Shown here: one piece after another, positions 25,476 to 35,300 of the stretch | How the letters are laid out: every line of letters begins with the position of its first letter | Position numbering within the stretch: the stretch's first letter is position 1 | Assembly (NCBI RefSeq): GCF_900188375.1 | Contig: NZ_FZOO01000010.1 | Span: 105,710-169,709 of the forward strand | Source: Geodermatophilus pulveris | Lineage (GTDB): Bacteria; Actinomycetota; Actinomycetes; Mycobacteriales; Geodermatophilaceae | Length of the DNA stretch: 64,000 bases | Reading direction: 5' to 3' | Notes under the pieces: generated by a model | Told to the model about the DNA's origin: nothing | The model's input: the letters and a program-made list of their open reading frames with translations, nothing else | The model's database searches: none | Translations under genes and position numbers: made by a program

Positions 25476-26123
25476 GTGGACTTCGTGAGCGAGAACGCCG
25501 ACCTGTTCGTCGACGCGTTCCTGGCCACCCTCGGCCTGTCGCTGCTGGCCGGCCTGCTGGCGCTGGTGCTCGGCACGCTCCTCGCCGCGATGCGGGTCAG
25601 CCCCGTCCCGCCGCTGCGCGGGCTGGCCACCTTCTACGTCGAGACCTTCCGCAACACGCCGCTCACGGTGGTCTTCTTCTTCCTCATCTTCGGGCTGCCG
25701 CAGATCGACTTCGTGATCGGCTTCTTCTCGGGTGCGGTCCTGTCGGTCGGCCTCTACACCGCGGCGTTCGTCTGCGAGGCGGTGCGCTCGGGCATCAACG
25801 CGGTGGCGGCCGGTCAGGCGGAGGCGGCGCGGGCGCTCGGGCTGACCTTCGGGCAGTCCCTGCGCGAGGTCGTCCTGCCGCAGGCGTTCCGGACCGTCGT
25901 CCCGCCGCTGGGCAACGTGCTGATCGCGATGGTGAAGAACACCTCCATCGCCGCGGGCTTCTCGGTCAGCGAACTCAGCTCCCTGCTGCCCCGGCTGGTC
26001 AACGCCGACGCCGGTGACCTGACCCTCGTGCTGGTCGGCGTGGTCGTCGGCTACATGGTCATCACCCTGCCGTCCGCGCTGGCGGTCAACCGGATCGAGC
26101 GCCGGGTGGCGATCCTGCGATGA
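25476..26123 (+). CDS. gluC: glutamate ABC transporter permease
   Basis: 215 residues with about five membrane segments. The family features are FRNTPLTVVFFFLIFG and the EAA loop EAARALGLTFGQSLREVVLP that docks on the ATPase, followed by QAFRTVVPPLGNVLIAMVKN. GTG at 25476 follows GGAGAGGAG. It overlaps gluD by 4 nt (ATGA). It pairs with GluD to form the translocation channel. Confidence 0.93.
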   Translation: MDFVSENADLFVDAFLATLGLSLLAGLLALVLGTLLAAMRVSPVPPLRGLATFYVETFRNTPLTVVFFFLIFGLPQIDFVIGFFSGAVLSVGLYTAAFVCEAVRSGINAVAAGQAEAARALGLTFGQSLREVVLPQAFRTVVPPLGNVLIAMVKNTSIAAGFSVSELSSLLPRLVNADAGDLTLVLVGVVVGYMVITLPSALAVNRIERRVAILR

Positions 26124-27025
26124 CCACACCGGTGCTGTTCGACCTGCCCGGCCCCCGGGCCCGTCGGCGGATCCGCATCGCCACGGCGGTCGGCGGCCTC
26201 CTCGTCGCCGCGCTCGTCGCCCTCGTGCTCGTCCGGCTGGCCGGCAACGGGCAGCTGGAGGCCCAGCGCTGGGCCGTGCTGTTCGACCCGGCCAGCCAGG
26301 TGCCGCAGGCGCTGGGTCAGGCCCTGCTGCGCACGCTGCAGGTCGCCCTCATCGGCATGGTGCTGGCCACCGCGCTGGGCCTGCTGCTCGCGGTCGGGCG
26401 GCTCTCGGAGCACCGCTGGGTGCGCATCGTGGTGTCCACGGCCATCGAGTTCTTCCGCGCGGTGCCCCTGCTGGTCCTGATCTTCGCGCTGTTCTTCCTG
26501 CTGCCGAAGTTCGGGATCCGGCTCAGCGCGTTCTGGGCCCTCGTCGGCGGCCTGGTCCTCTACAACGGCGCGGTGCTCGGCGAAATCTTCCGCGCCGGCA
26601 TCCTGTCGGTGGACCGCGGCCAGCGAGAGGCCGCCTACGGGCTGGGCATGCGCAAGACGCAGGTGATGACGCTGGTGCTGCTCCCCCAGGCCACCCGGCG
26701 GATGCTCCCGGTGCTCATCGCCCAGCTCGTCGTCCTGCTCAAGGACACCTCGCTGGGCTTCATCATCAGCTTCCCGGAGCTGCTGCGCGGCGCCCGGAGC
26801 CTGGTGGAGTTCTTCACCCTGCAGTTCGGCAACCAGTACACCTTCCAGCTCTACGTCGCCGCCGCCGTCGTCTACATCGTGATCAACCTGCTGCTGTCGT
26901 GGCTGGCGCGGTACGCCGAGGGGCGCACCCGGCGCAGCGCCAAGACGGCGGCCACGACGCAGACCGAGCTGCCCGCCGACGTGCAGATGGGCGGTGGTGG
27001 CGGCGCCGTCCCGGCCGGGCGGTGA
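26120..27025 (+). CDS. gluD: glutamate ABC transporter permease
   Basis: 301 residues, longer than GluC because of extended termini. It has FFRAVPLLVLIFALFF and the EAA loop EAAYGLGMRKTQVMTLVLLP, followed by LIAQLVVLLKDTSLGFIIS. The C-terminal tail is charged then Gly-rich (VQMGGGGGAVPAGR). ATG at 26120 overlaps the gluC stop. Together with GluC it forms the membrane channel of the importer. Confidence 0.93.
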   Translation: MTTPVLFDLPGPRARRRIRIATAVGGLLVAALVALVLVRLAGNGQLEAQRWAVLFDPASQVPQALGQALLRTLQVALIGMVLATALGLLLAVGRLSEHRWVRIVVSTAIEFFRAVPLLVLIFALFFLLPKFGIRLSAFWALVGGLVLYNGAVLGEIFRAGILSVDRGQREAAYGLGMRKTQVMTLVLLPQATRRMLPVLIAQLVVLLKDTSLGFIISFPELLRGARSLVEFFTLQFGNQYTFQLYVAAAVVYIVINLLLSWLARYAEGRTRRSAKTAATTQTELPADVQMGGGGGAVPAGR

Positions 27026-27098
27026 CAGCGGACGCCGGGTGGGACGGGTGGTCCTCCCGGCGGTGCCGACCGGCGGCCAGACTGCCGAGAACTGCGTC

Positions 27099-27521
27099 GT
27101 GGACACCGCCCTGCGCCCCGCCGTGCCTCCGCTCCCGGTGCCGGTGCACCGCCCCGCCACCCCGATGGACCCCGCCCAGGAGTTCGTGACCCGGCTGCGC
27201 GCCTCCGCGTCCTCGCTGGCCGCGGCCGCGGGTGCGGAGTCCGCGGTCGTGCGCGAGGTCGTGCCGCCCGCCCGGCACCGGCGTTCCCGGTGCCGCGTGG
27301 TGCTGCGCTTCACCGGCCGGGAGGAGACCGACGTGACGTTCCTCGGACCGGTGAGCTCGCTGACCGCCGGCACCGAGCGGGCCTTCGACCTGCAGATCCG
27401 GGCCTGGCTCGCGTCGGGTCAGGGCCGGGAGGGCAGCTGGCTGGTGGCCGACGAGGAGGCCTCGGACGGCGTCGCGGTCGACGTGACCGCCTGGTCGGCG
27501 ACCGCGCGCCCCACCGACTGA
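27099..27521 (+). CDS. hypothetical protein of unknown family
   Basis: About 140 residues. A Pro-rich start (PAVPPLPVPVHRP) is followed by what looks like a single alpha/beta domain, including TRLRASASSLAAAAGAE, CRVVLRFTGREETDVTFLG and GSWLVADEEASDGVAVDV. There is no signal peptide or membrane segment. The start is uncertain: GTG at 27099 keeps the Pro-rich block, ATG at 27165 (MDPAQEF) would drop it. It follows gluD by 73 bp and converges on recX. I do not recognise a domain or function. Confidence 0.6.
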   Translation: MDTALRPAVPPLPVPVHRPATPMDPAQEFVTRLRASASSLAAAAGAESAVVREVVPPARHRRSRCRVVLRFTGREETDVTFLGPVSSLTAGTERAFDLQIRAWLASGQGREGSWLVADEEASDGVAVDVTAWSATARPTD

Positions 27522-27621
27522 CGCCCCCGCGCGCCCGGCTGGGCCGCCGCGGAGGGTCTGCGTGGCCAGCCGGGTCAGGCCGGCCGCGGGGCCCCGGGGC
27601 CCGTCGGGGCAGCCCGCGCGG

Positions 27622-28293
27622 TCAGGGCAGCCAGGCGTCCAGGCCGGGCTCGTCCTGCCCGCCGGCCTCCTCGCCGGAGCGGTCCCCGCCGGAGCGGTCC
27701 TCGTCGAGCGCCTCGCGGGCCACCCAGCCGGCCAGCCCGCCCCCGTAGCCGCGTCGCGCGAGCATGCCCACCAGCCGGCGCTCGGCTGTGGCCCGGTCGA
27801 CCCGCCGCAGCCCGGGCAGGCGGCGCTGCACCAGGCGGCGGGCCGCGTCCCACTCGTCCTGGTCGTCGACGAGGGTGACCGCCTGCTCGGCGACCTCCCC
27901 GTCGACGCCCTTGGCGCGCAGCTCCGCCTTGAGGGCCCGTCGCGCCAAGCCGCGCCCGGACTGACGCGAGGTCACCCAGGCCCGCGCGAAGGCGGCGTCG
28001 TCGATCAGCCCGACCTCGCCGAACCGGTCGAGCACCGAGCCCGCGACGTCCTCGGGGATCCCGCGCCGGGCCAGCAGGTCGGCCAGCTGCGCGCGGGTCC
28101 TGGCCGCGCCGGTCAGCGCCCGCAGGCAGATCGACCGGGCGACCTGCTCGGAGTCGCCTGGGTCGTCTCCCGCGCGGTGGCCGCCGGCCGGCGGGGCGGC
28201 GTCCGGACCGTCCGGGTCGGGGGACGGGCCGGGCCGCCGCCCGCGTCGGCGTCCGGGAGCCGGGCGCTCCCGGGCCTCGGGCCAGCCGCCCAC
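27622..28293 (-). CDS. recX: RecX, regulator of RecA
   Basis: 223 residues. After a Pro/Arg/Gly-rich N-terminus of about 60 residues come the three-helix RecX repeats: EQVARSICLRALTGAARTRA, VLDRFGEVGLIDDAAFARAW, ARRALKAELRAKGVDGEVAE and ATAERRLVGMLARRGYGGG. RecX inhibits RecA filament extension. GTG at 28293 lies 2 bp after the recA stop, so the two are cotranscribed under the recA SOS promoter. It ends in an acidic tail. Confidence 0.93.
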   Translation of the reverse strand: MGGWPEARERPAPGRRRGRRPGPSPDPDGPDAAPPAGGHRAGDDPGDSEQVARSICLRALTGAARTRAQLADLLARRGIPEDVAGSVLDRFGEVGLIDDAAFARAWVTSRQSGRGLARRALKAELRAKGVDGEVAEQAVTLVDDQDEWDAARRLVQRRLPGLRRVDRATAERRLVGMLARRGYGGGLAGWVAREALDEDRSGGDRSGEEAGGQDEPGLDAWLP

Positions 28294-28295
28294 GG

Positions 28296-29339
28296 TCAGA
28301 AGTCCGCCGGCGGGGCGGCGGCTGCGGCGGCCGCGGCGTCGACCTGCGGCCCGATGCCGAGCTTCTCCTTGACCTTCTTCTCGATCTCGTCGGCGAGGTC
28401 GGGGTTGTCCCGCAGGAAGGTGCGGACGTTCTCCTTGCCCTGGCCGAGCTGGTCGCCCTCGTACGTGTACCAGGCGCCGGACTTGCGGATGAAGCCCTGC
28501 TCGACGCCGGCGTCGATCAGGCCGCCCTCGCGGCTGAAGCCGTGGCCCCACAGCAGGTCCAGCTCGGCCTGCTTGAACGGCGCGGCGACCTTGTTCTTGA
28601 CGACCTTCACGCGGACCCGGCTGCCGACCGCCTCGGTGCCCTGCTTGAGGGTCTCGATGCGGCGCACGTCGAGGCGGACCGACGAGTAGAACTTCAGCGC
28701 GCGGCCACCGGTGGTGACCTCCGGGGAGCCGTAGACGACGCCGACCTTCTCGCGCAGCTGGTTGATGAAGATCGCGGTGGTGCCGGAGTTGTTCAGCGCA
28801 CCGGTGATCTTGCGCAGCGCCTGGCTCATCAGCCGGGCCTGCAGGCCGACGTGGCTGTCGCCCATCTCGCCCTCGATCTCCGCGCGCGGCACGAGGGCGG
28901 CGACGGAGTCGATGACGATGACGTCCAGCGCGCCGGAGCGGATGAGCATGTCGGCGATCTCCAGCGCCTGCTCACCGGTGTCGGGCTGGCTGACCAGCAG
29001 GGCGTCGGTGTCGACGCCGATCGCCCGGGCGTACTCGGGGTCCAGCGCGTGCTCGGCGTCGATGAAGGCCGCGATGCCGCCGGCGGCCTGGGCGTTGGCC
29101 ACGGCGTGCAGGGCGACCGTCGTCTTGCCGGAGGCCTCGGGGCCGTACACCTCGATGACGCGGCCGCGCGGCAGGCCACCGATGCCGAGGGCGATGTCGA
29201 GGGCGATCGAGCCGGTGGGGATGACCTTCATGGCCACCTCGGGGCTGTCACCCAGCCGCATCACCGAGCCCTTGCCGAACTGCTTGTCGATCTGGGCGAG
29301 GGCCATGTCGAGGGCCTTGTCGCGGTCGAGCGCTGCCAT
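28296..29339 (-). CDS. recA: RecA recombinase
   Basis: 347 residues. [20 protein letters not shown] at the N-terminus, P-loop [13 protein letters not shown], Walker B region [20 protein letters not shown], loop L2 region [20 protein letters not shown] and an Ala-rich C-terminus. It forms filaments on single-stranded DNA for recombination and triggers LexA cleavage. ATG at 29339 with AAGGTG 7 nt upstream is preferred over the GTG three codons earlier. No intein is present, unlike in M. tuberculosis. Confidence 0.99.
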   Translation of the reverse strand: MAALDRDKALDMALAQIDKQFGKGSVMRLGDSPEVAMKVIPTGSIALDIALGIGGLPRGRVIEVYGPEASGKTTVALHAVANAQAAGGIAAFIDAEHALDPEYARAIGVDTDALLVSQPDTGEQALEIADMLIRSGALDVIVIDSVAALVPRAEIEGEMGDSHVGLQARLMSQALRKITGALNNSGTTAIFINQLREKVGVVYGSPEVTTGGRALKFYSSVRLDVRRIETLKQGTEAVGSRVRVKVVKNKVAAPFKQAELDLLWGHGFSREGGLIDAGVEQGFIRKSGAWYTYEGDQLGQGKENVRTFLRDNPDLADEIEKKVKEKLGIGPQVDAAAAAAAAPPADF

Positions 29340-29474
29340 GGTGCTCACCTTCGGGGAGTCGCGGGTGCAGTGTGTGGTCGAGCGGGTCGGTGCCGACGCT
29401 AGAGCGGGGATCTGACACTTCCGGGGGATCGGCCGACCTGTGGAACGACGCCCGGCCTGTGGACTGCGCTGGCC

Positions 29475-29503
29475 AATCTATCCCGAACACCTGTTCGACT
29501 GCC
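29475..29503 (-). promoter_or_regulatory. recA promoter, GGCAGT-17-TAGATT
   Basis: On the minus strand the -10 TAGATT (29480-29475) lies 17 nt from GGCAGT (29503-29498). The SOS box fills the spacer. The -35 is weak, so an alternative upstream element is possible; the leader to recA would be about 130 nt. Confidence 0.55.
29483..29498. promoter_or_regulatory. SOS (LexA) box of recA
   Basis: CCGAACACCTGTTCGA matches the TCGAAC-N4-GTTCGA consensus at all arm positions except the first. It sits between the -35 and -10 of the recA promoter. Confidence 0.9.
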
Positions 29504-29527
29504 AGCGTGACACGCCGCTCCCGCGAC

Positions 29528-29722
29528 TCAGCGCTCCCTGCGCGGCACGTCGTACTCCTCGCAGATCGCCAGCCACACCCGGCGCACCGGCAGGCCGGCC
29601 TCGATCGCCTCGACGGCGGTCCGCCCGCCGAGGGCGGCGAACACGTGGTCGCGGGCGACGGTCTCCCCGCGCAGGGGCCCGAACTGCTCGGCGAGCCGGG
29701 ACCGGAACTCCTGCAGGCGCAC
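29528..29722 (-). CDS. DUF3046 family protein
   Basis: 64 residues: VRLQEFRSRLAEQFGP, then VFAALGGRTAVEAIEAGLPV and ending VWLAICEEYDVPRRER. This matches DUF3046, a short actinobacterial family encoded next to recA (Rv2738c in M. tuberculosis), of unknown function. GTG at 29722 lies 7 nt after TAGCGT with no ribosome-binding site, so it is probably leaderless. It is divergent from the 35-residue membrane protein at 29776. Confidence 0.88.
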   Translation of the reverse strand: MRLQEFRSRLAEQFGPLRGETVARDHVFAALGGRTAVEAIEAGLPVRRVWLAICEEYDVPRRER

Positions 29723-29729
29723 GCCACCG

Positions 29730-29735
29730 ACGCTA
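29730..29735 (-). promoter_or_regulatory. -10 hexamer of the DUF3046 gene (leaderless layout)
   Basis: TAGCGT on the minus strand, 7 nt, then GTG at 29722. It lies back to back with the TACGCT of the divergent small gene. Confidence 0.6.
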
Positions 29736-29763
29736 GCGCGCGCCGGGGCGGCCCGGCGGCTCC

Positions 29764-29769
29764 TACGCT
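29764..29769 (+). promoter_or_regulatory. -10 hexamer of the 35-residue membrane protein gene (leaderless layout)
   Basis: TACGCT, 6 nt, then GTG at 29776; the same layout as other genes in the window. Confidence 0.55.
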
Positions 29770-29775
29770 GGGCCG

Positions 29776-29883
29776 GTGATCGGCACCGGCTCGGCCACCC
29801 TGGACCTCGTCCTCGAGATCGGCATCGCGCTGGCCCTGCTGGCCTCCCTCGTGCTGCTCTGGCGCAACTACCGGGGGCGCTGA
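29776..29883 (+). CDS. 35-residue single-pass membrane protein
   Basis: GTG to TGA at 29881-29883 encodes VIGTGSATLDLVLEIGIALA followed by LLASLVLLWRNYRGR. One strongly hydrophobic helix of about 20 residues ends in an aromatic/basic cap (WRNYRGR), as in genuine small membrane proteins. It is too short for usual gene callers. Support comes from the hydrophobic pattern, the leaderless TACGCT-N6-GTG promoter and the clean divergent arrangement with the DUF3046 gene. Its last 16 bp overlap the convergent MFS gene. Function unknown. Confidence 0.6.
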   Translation: MIGTGSATLDLVLEIGIALALLASLVLLWRNYRGR

Positions 29884-31145
29884 GCCGCTCTCGGGCCGGT
29901 CTGCGCCCCGGTGCGCGCCCACACCACCAGCAGCGGGACGACCAGCGCGGCCGACACGACGGCCACCAGCCCGTAGCCGCCCAGGGCGAGCAGCGGGCCG
30001 CCGACGACCCCGGCCAACGCGGCACCCAGGCCCATCAGCAGGTCGCTGCCGCCCTGCGCGGCCGGCCGCTGCCCCTCCCCCACCGCCTCGGTGACCAGCG
30101 TGGAGCCGGCGATGAGCCCGCAGGACCAGCCCAGCCCGAGCAGCAGCAGCCCCGCGCCCAGCTGCACCGCGTCCCGCGGGGCCGCCGTCCCCGCCAGCGC
30201 GGCCGCCGCCAGCAGCAGGCCGGCCCCCAGGGCGACCGTGGCCCGGCGCCCGGCCCGGTCGGCCAGCAGCCCGACCAGCGGGGAGAACAGGTACATGCCC
30301 GCGACGTGCACGCTGATGACCAGGCCGATGACGCGCAGCTCGGTGCCGCCGTCGTGCCCCATGTGCACCGGGGTCATGACCATGACGCCGACCATCACCG
30401 CGTGGGAGACCACGACCGCGGTCAGGCCCAGCCGGCCGCGCGGGTCGGCCCACACCGCGCGGACCGCGGCCGAGGTGGCCCGGCGCGGCCGTCCGGCGTC
30501 CGCCCCGGTCCCCCGCAGCCGGCGGGCGAGCAGCAGCGGGTCCGGGCGCAGCAGCGCGAGCAGGCCGAGCGCCACCGCGGCGAACACGGCGACGGAGATG
30601 GCGTAGGCCCCGGTGAGCGGCGGCAGCCCCAGAGCGGTGCCGAGGACCTCGCCCGGCCCGGCCAGGTTGGGCCCGAGGACCGACCCCACCGTGGTGGCCC
30701 ACACGACCAGGGACAGCGCCCGGCCGCGGTGCTCGGGCAGCGCGAGGTCGGCGGCGGCGTAGCGGGCCTGCAGCCCGCACGCGGTGGCCGCCCCGAAGGC
30801 GAACAGGCCCACCAGCAGCAGCGGCAGGGAGGAGACCACCGCGGCGACGAGCGTCAGCAGGCACCCGAGGACGGCGATCGCGTACCCGGCGGCCAGCCCG
30901 GCCCTACGGCCGGCGCGGTCGCTGACGCGGGCCAGCGGGACGGCGAGGACGGCGGCGCCGAGCACGCCGGCGGTCTGGCCGAGCCCGGCCGCGGTGTCGG
31001 TGCCGGCCACGTCGCGGGCCAGCAGGCCGCCGACGGTGATCCCGACCGTCACCCCCAGCCCGGCCAGGGCCACGGCGCCGCCGAGGACGCCGACGGTCCG
31101 GCGCTGGACGAGGACGGGGTCGTGGACCCGGGTCTGCGCGGTCAC
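29868..31145 (-). CDS. MFS transporter
   Basis: 425 residues with about twelve membrane segments. The first helix pair carries LGVTVGITVGGLLARDVAGT and the loop ARVSDRAGRRAGLAAGYAI (motif A); a central basic loop RRLRGTGADAGRPRRATSAA divides the halves and SPLVGLLADRAGRRATVALG repeats motif A in the second half. It is probably an efflux carrier of unknown substrate. It lies 12 bp downstream of the acyl-CoA dehydrogenase on the same strand, so the two likely share a transcript. GTG at 31145 is the start; the C-terminus is basic and slightly overlaps the 35-residue gene. Confidence 0.88.
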   Translation of the reverse strand: MTAQTRVHDPVLVQRRTVGVLGGAVALAGLGVTVGITVGGLLARDVAGTDTAAGLGQTAGVLGAAVLAVPLARVSDRAGRRAGLAAGYAIAVLGCLLTLVAAVVSSLPLLLVGLFAFGAATACGLQARYAAADLALPEHRGRALSLVVWATTVGSVLGPNLAGPGEVLGTALGLPPLTGAYAISVAVFAAVALGLLALLRPDPLLLARRLRGTGADAGRPRRATSAAVRAVWADPRGRLGLTAVVVSHAVMVGVMVMTPVHMGHDGGTELRVIGLVISVHVAGMYLFSPLVGLLADRAGRRATVALGAGLLLAAAALAGTAAPRDAVQLGAGLLLLGLGWSCGLIAGSTLVTEAVGEGQRPAAQGGSDLLMGLGAALAGVVGGPLLALGGYGLVAVVSAALVVPLLVVWARTGAQTGPRAAQRPR

Positions 31146-31157
31146 GGCCGGGCGCCC

Positions 31158-32303
31158 CTACAGGCCCAGGGAGCGGCCGACGATCTCCCGCATGATCTCG
31201 TTCGTGCCGCCGTAGATGGGCTGGATGCGGGCGTCGCGCCAGGCCTTGGAGACCGGGTACTCGTCCATGTAGCCGTAGCCGCCGTGCAGCTGCAGGCAGC
31301 GGTCGGCCACCTTGTTCTGCAGCTCCGTCGTCCAGTACTTGGCCATCGCCGCGTCCACGGGCGTCAGGTCGCCGGCGCCGAGCTGCCGCACGCACTCGTC
31401 GACGAAGGTCCGGGCGATGGTGACCTCGGTCTGCAGCTCGGCGAGGACGAACCGGCTGTGCTGGAAGCTGCCGACCGGCCGGCCGAAGGCGGTGCGGCCG
31501 GTGACGTACTCGACGGTCCGGGCCAGCACCGCCTCGGCGGCAGCGACCGCGCCGACCGCGATCGACAGCCGCTCCTGCGGCAGGTTGTCCATCAGGTGCG
31601 CGAAGCCGCGGTTCTCCGTGCCCAGCAGGTTCTCCGCCGGCACCCGCACGCCGTCGAAGAACAGCTCCGCGGTGTCCTGCGCCTTGAGCCCGACCTTGGC
31701 CAGGTTGCGGCCGCGGGTGACGCCGGGCATACCGCGCTCGACCACTAGCAGGCTCAGCCCGCGGGAGCCGGGGGCGTCGGGGTCGGTGCGCGCGACCACG
31801 ATGACCAGGTCGGCGTTGATGCCGTTGGTGATGAAGGTCTTGGCGCCGGTGAGCACCCAGCCGTCGCCGTCCCGGCGGGCCGTCGTCGTGATGCCCTGCA
31901 GGTCGCTGCCGGCGCCCGGCTCGGTCATGGCGATCGCGGAGACCAGCGCGCCGCTGCAGAAGCCGGGCAGCCAGCGCTGCGCCTGATCCTCGGTGGCCAG
32001 GTCGCGCAGGTAGGGGGCGACGACGTCGTTGTGCAGGCCGAAGCCCAGGCCGGTGGCGCCGATGCGCATCACCTCCTCGTCGAGCACCGCCTGGAAGCGG
32101 AAGTCGCGCACGCCCCCGCCGCCGTGGCGCTCGTCGAGGTCCATGCCGAGCAGCCCGTGCGCGCCCGCCGACGTCCACACCTCGCGCGGCACGATCCCGT
32201 CGCGCTCCCACTGGTCGTGGAAGGGCACGACCTCCTTGCCCGCCCACGCGCGGACCGTCTCCCGGAAGTCCTCGTGCTCGGCCTCGTAGAGGGAACGGCG
32301 CAT
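31158..32303 (-). CDS. acyl-CoA dehydrogenase
   Basis: 381 residues of the flavoprotein family that desaturates acyl-CoA in beta-oxidation and passes electrons to ETF. AIAMTEPGAGSDLQGITTTA and TGAKTFITNGINADL bind FAD and substrate; DRCLQLHGGYGYMDEYPV and IQPIYGGTNEIMREIVGRSL close the C-terminal helical domain. The position of the short-chain catalytic Glu is Gly here (YGGTNEI), as in long-chain and isovaleryl types where the base lies on another helix. ATG at 32303 precedes the conserved RRSLYEAEHEDFRETVR. It is divergent from lhr. Confidence 0.93.
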   Translation of the reverse strand: MRRSLYEAEHEDFRETVRAWAGKEVVPFHDQWERDGIVPREVWTSAGAHGLLGMDLDERHGGGGVRDFRFQAVLDEEVMRIGATGLGFGLHNDVVAPYLRDLATEDQAQRWLPGFCSGALVSAIAMTEPGAGSDLQGITTTARRDGDGWVLTGAKTFITNGINADLVIVVARTDPDAPGSRGLSLLVVERGMPGVTRGRNLAKVGLKAQDTAELFFDGVRVPAENLLGTENRGFAHLMDNLPQERLSIAVGAVAAAEAVLARTVEYVTGRTAFGRPVGSFQHSRFVLAELQTEVTIARTFVDECVRQLGAGDLTPVDAAMAKYWTTELQNKVADRCLQLHGGYGYMDEYPVSKAWRDARIQPIYGGTNEIMREIVGRSLGL

Positions 32304-32390
32304 GGCCCTCAGTGTGCCGCACACCACGGGCACCCCGGCCCGGTGATCACGGACCGGCGAACTGTCGTCGCCGGCGTGGACACTGGGCCC

Positions 32391-35300
32391 GTGCCCGCCC
32401 TCGACCGGTTCTCCGAGCCCACCCGGGCGTGGTTCACCGGCGCCTTCGCCGAGCCGACGCCGGCCCAGGAGGGTGCGTGGCAGGCCATCAGCAGCGGCGG
32501 CCACGCCCTGGTCGTGGCCCCCACCGGCTCCGGCAAGACCCTCGCGGCGTTCCTCTGGTCGCTCGACCGGCTGGCCAGCAGCCCGCCGCCGGCCGACGAG
32601 GTGATGCGCTGCCGGGTCCTCTACGTCTCACCGCTGAAGGCCCTGGCCGTCGACGTGGAGCGCAACCTGCGGGCCCCGCTGGCCGGGATCGGCCAGGCCG
32701 CGGCGCGCCTGGGCCTGCCGCGGCCGGAGATCCAGGTGGGCACCCGGTCCGGGGACACCCCGGCCGAGGAGCGGCGGGCCTTCGCCCGGCGGCCCACCGA
32801 CATCCTCATCACCACGCCCGAGTCGCTGTTCCTGCTGATGACCAGCGCGGCGCGGGAGGCGCTGCGCGGCGTGGAGACGGTGATCGTCGACGAGGTGCAC
32901 GCGGTGGCCGACACCAAGCGCGGCGCACACCTCGCGGTCACCCTCGACCGGCTCGACGAGCTGCTGGAGCGCCCGGCGCAGCGGATCGGCCTGTCGGCGA
33001 CGGTGCGACCGATCGAGGAGGTGGCCACCTTCCTCGCCGGTGGCCGCCCGGTCGAGGTGGTCGCTCCGGCGTCGGTCAAGCAGTGGGACCTCTCGGTCGT
33101 GGTGCCGGTCGAGGACATGAGCACCCTGGGCCAGCCCACCGGCGAGCTCGAGGGATCCGCCGCCGGCGACCAGCCGCGGACGTCGATCTGGCCGGCGGTG
33201 GAGGAGCGCGTCCTCGACCTGGTCGCCGCGCACCGCAGCACGATCGTGTTCGCCAACTCCCGCCGGCTGGCCGAGCGGCTGACCAGCCGGCTCAACGAGC
33301 TGGCCTACGAGCGGGCCACCGGCGAGCCGGTGCCGCCGGGCACGAACGCCGCCGCCCTCATGGCGCAGGCCGGCTCCGGCGGCGGGGTGCCCGAGGGCGT
33401 GCAGCCGGTCGCCGCGGCGCACCACGGCTCGGTGTCCCGCGAGCAGCGCGCGGTCGTCGAGGAGGCGCTCAAGTCCGGCCGGCTGCCCGCGGTGGTGGCC
33501 ACCTCCAGCCTGGAGCTGGGCATCGACATGGGCGCGGTCGACCTGGTCGTGCAGGTGGAGGCCCCGCCCACGGTGGCCTCCGGCCTGCAGCGGGTCGGGC
33601 GGGCCGGGCACCAGGTCGGCGCGGTGAGCCGCGGCGTGCTCTTCCCGAAGTACCGCGGCGACCTGGTGCAGTGCGCGCTGGTCGCCGAGCGGATGAAGGC
33701 CGGTGCGATCGAGTCGATCCGGTACCTGCGCAACCCGCTGGACGTGCTCGCGCAGCAGGTCGTGGCGGTCGTCTCCGAGCGGCCGCGCACCGTCGACGAG
33801 GTGGCCGCGCTGGTCCGCCGGTCGGCACCGTTCGCCTCGCTGCCGGACTCCGCGCTGCACGCGGTGCTGGACATGCTGGCCGGCCGCTACCCCTCCGACG
33901 CCTTCGCCGAGCTGCGGCCGCGGCTGACCTGGGACCGCGTCACCGACACCCTCACCGCACGCGGGGGCGCCCAGCGGCTGGCGGTCACCAGCGGCGGCAC
34001 CATCCCCGACCGGGGCCTGTTCGGCGTCTTCCTCGTCGGCGGCGAGGACGCGCGCGGCGGCCGCCGGGTCGGCGAGCTGGACGAGGAGATGGTCTACGAG
34101 TCGCGGGTGGGCGACGTCTTCCTGCTCGGCTCGTCCTCGTGGCGGATCCAGGAGATCACCCACGACCGGGTGCTGGTCAGCCCGGCGCCCGGGCAGCCGG
34201 GGAAGATGCCGTTCTGGCACGGCGACGCGCCCGGCCGGCCGCTGGAGCTCGGCCGTGCCCTGGGCGCCTTCCTGCGCGAGGTCGGCAGCGCGACCCCGCA
34301 GGCCGGCCTGGACCGAGCCCGTGCCGCCGGCCTCGACGAGTGGGGCGCGGCCAACCTGCTGGCCTACCTCGCCGAGCAGAAGGCGGCCACCGGCCACCTC
34401 CCCGACGACCGCACGCTGCTGGTCGAGCGGTTCCGCGACGAGCTCGGCGACTGGCGGCTGGTCGTGCACTCCCCCTTCGGCGCCCAGGTCAACGCGCCGT
34501 GGGCGCTGGTGCTCGCCGCCCGGCTGCGCGAGCGCTACGGGGTCGACGTCGCCTCCATGCACTCCGACGACGGCATCGTGCTGCGGCTGCCCGACACCAC
34601 CGGCGAGCCGCCGGAGGCCGACCTCGCCGTCCTGGACCCCGACGACGTCGAGCGCGAGGTCACCACCGAGGTCGGCAGCTCGGCGCTGTTCGCCAGCCGG
34701 TTCCGCGAGTGCGCGGCGCGGGCGCTGCTGCTCCCCCGCCGCGACCCCCGCCGGCGCACCCCGCTGTGGCAGCAGCGCCAGCGCGCCGCCCAGCTGCTCA
34801 GCGTGGCCAGCGAGTTCGCCGGCTTCCCCATCACGCTGGAGGCCGCCCGCGAGGTGCTGCAGGACGTCTACGACGTGCCCGGCCTGGTCGAGCTGATGCG
34901 CGACGTCCGCTCCCGGCGGGTGCGGGTCGTCGACGTGCAGACCCAGGCGGCCTCCCCGTTCGCCCAGTCGCTGCTGTTCGGCTACGTCGGCCAGTTCCTC
35001 TACGAGGGCGACGCCCCGCTGGCCGAGCGCCGCGCCCAGGCGCTGGCCCTGGACACCGGCCTGCTCGCCGAGCTGCTCGGCCGCTCGGAGCTGCGCGAGC
35101 TGCTGGACGCCGAGGCGCTCACCGAGGTCGAGCGGGAGCTGCAGCGGCTGCCGGCCGAGCGCCACCCGCGCGACGTCGACGGCGCCGCGGACCTGCTGCG
35201 CCTCGTCGGCGACCTCACCCCGGCCGAGGCCGCCGCGCGCGGCGTTCCGCAGGCGTGGCTCGACGAGCTGGTCGCCGCCCGCCGCGCGCTGGTCGTGCGC

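Noticed and set aside
27560..27610. GC-rich dyads between the 27099 gene and recX as a bidirectional terminator
   Set aside because: Several short overlapping stems of 6 bp or less are possible, but none stands out from the background.
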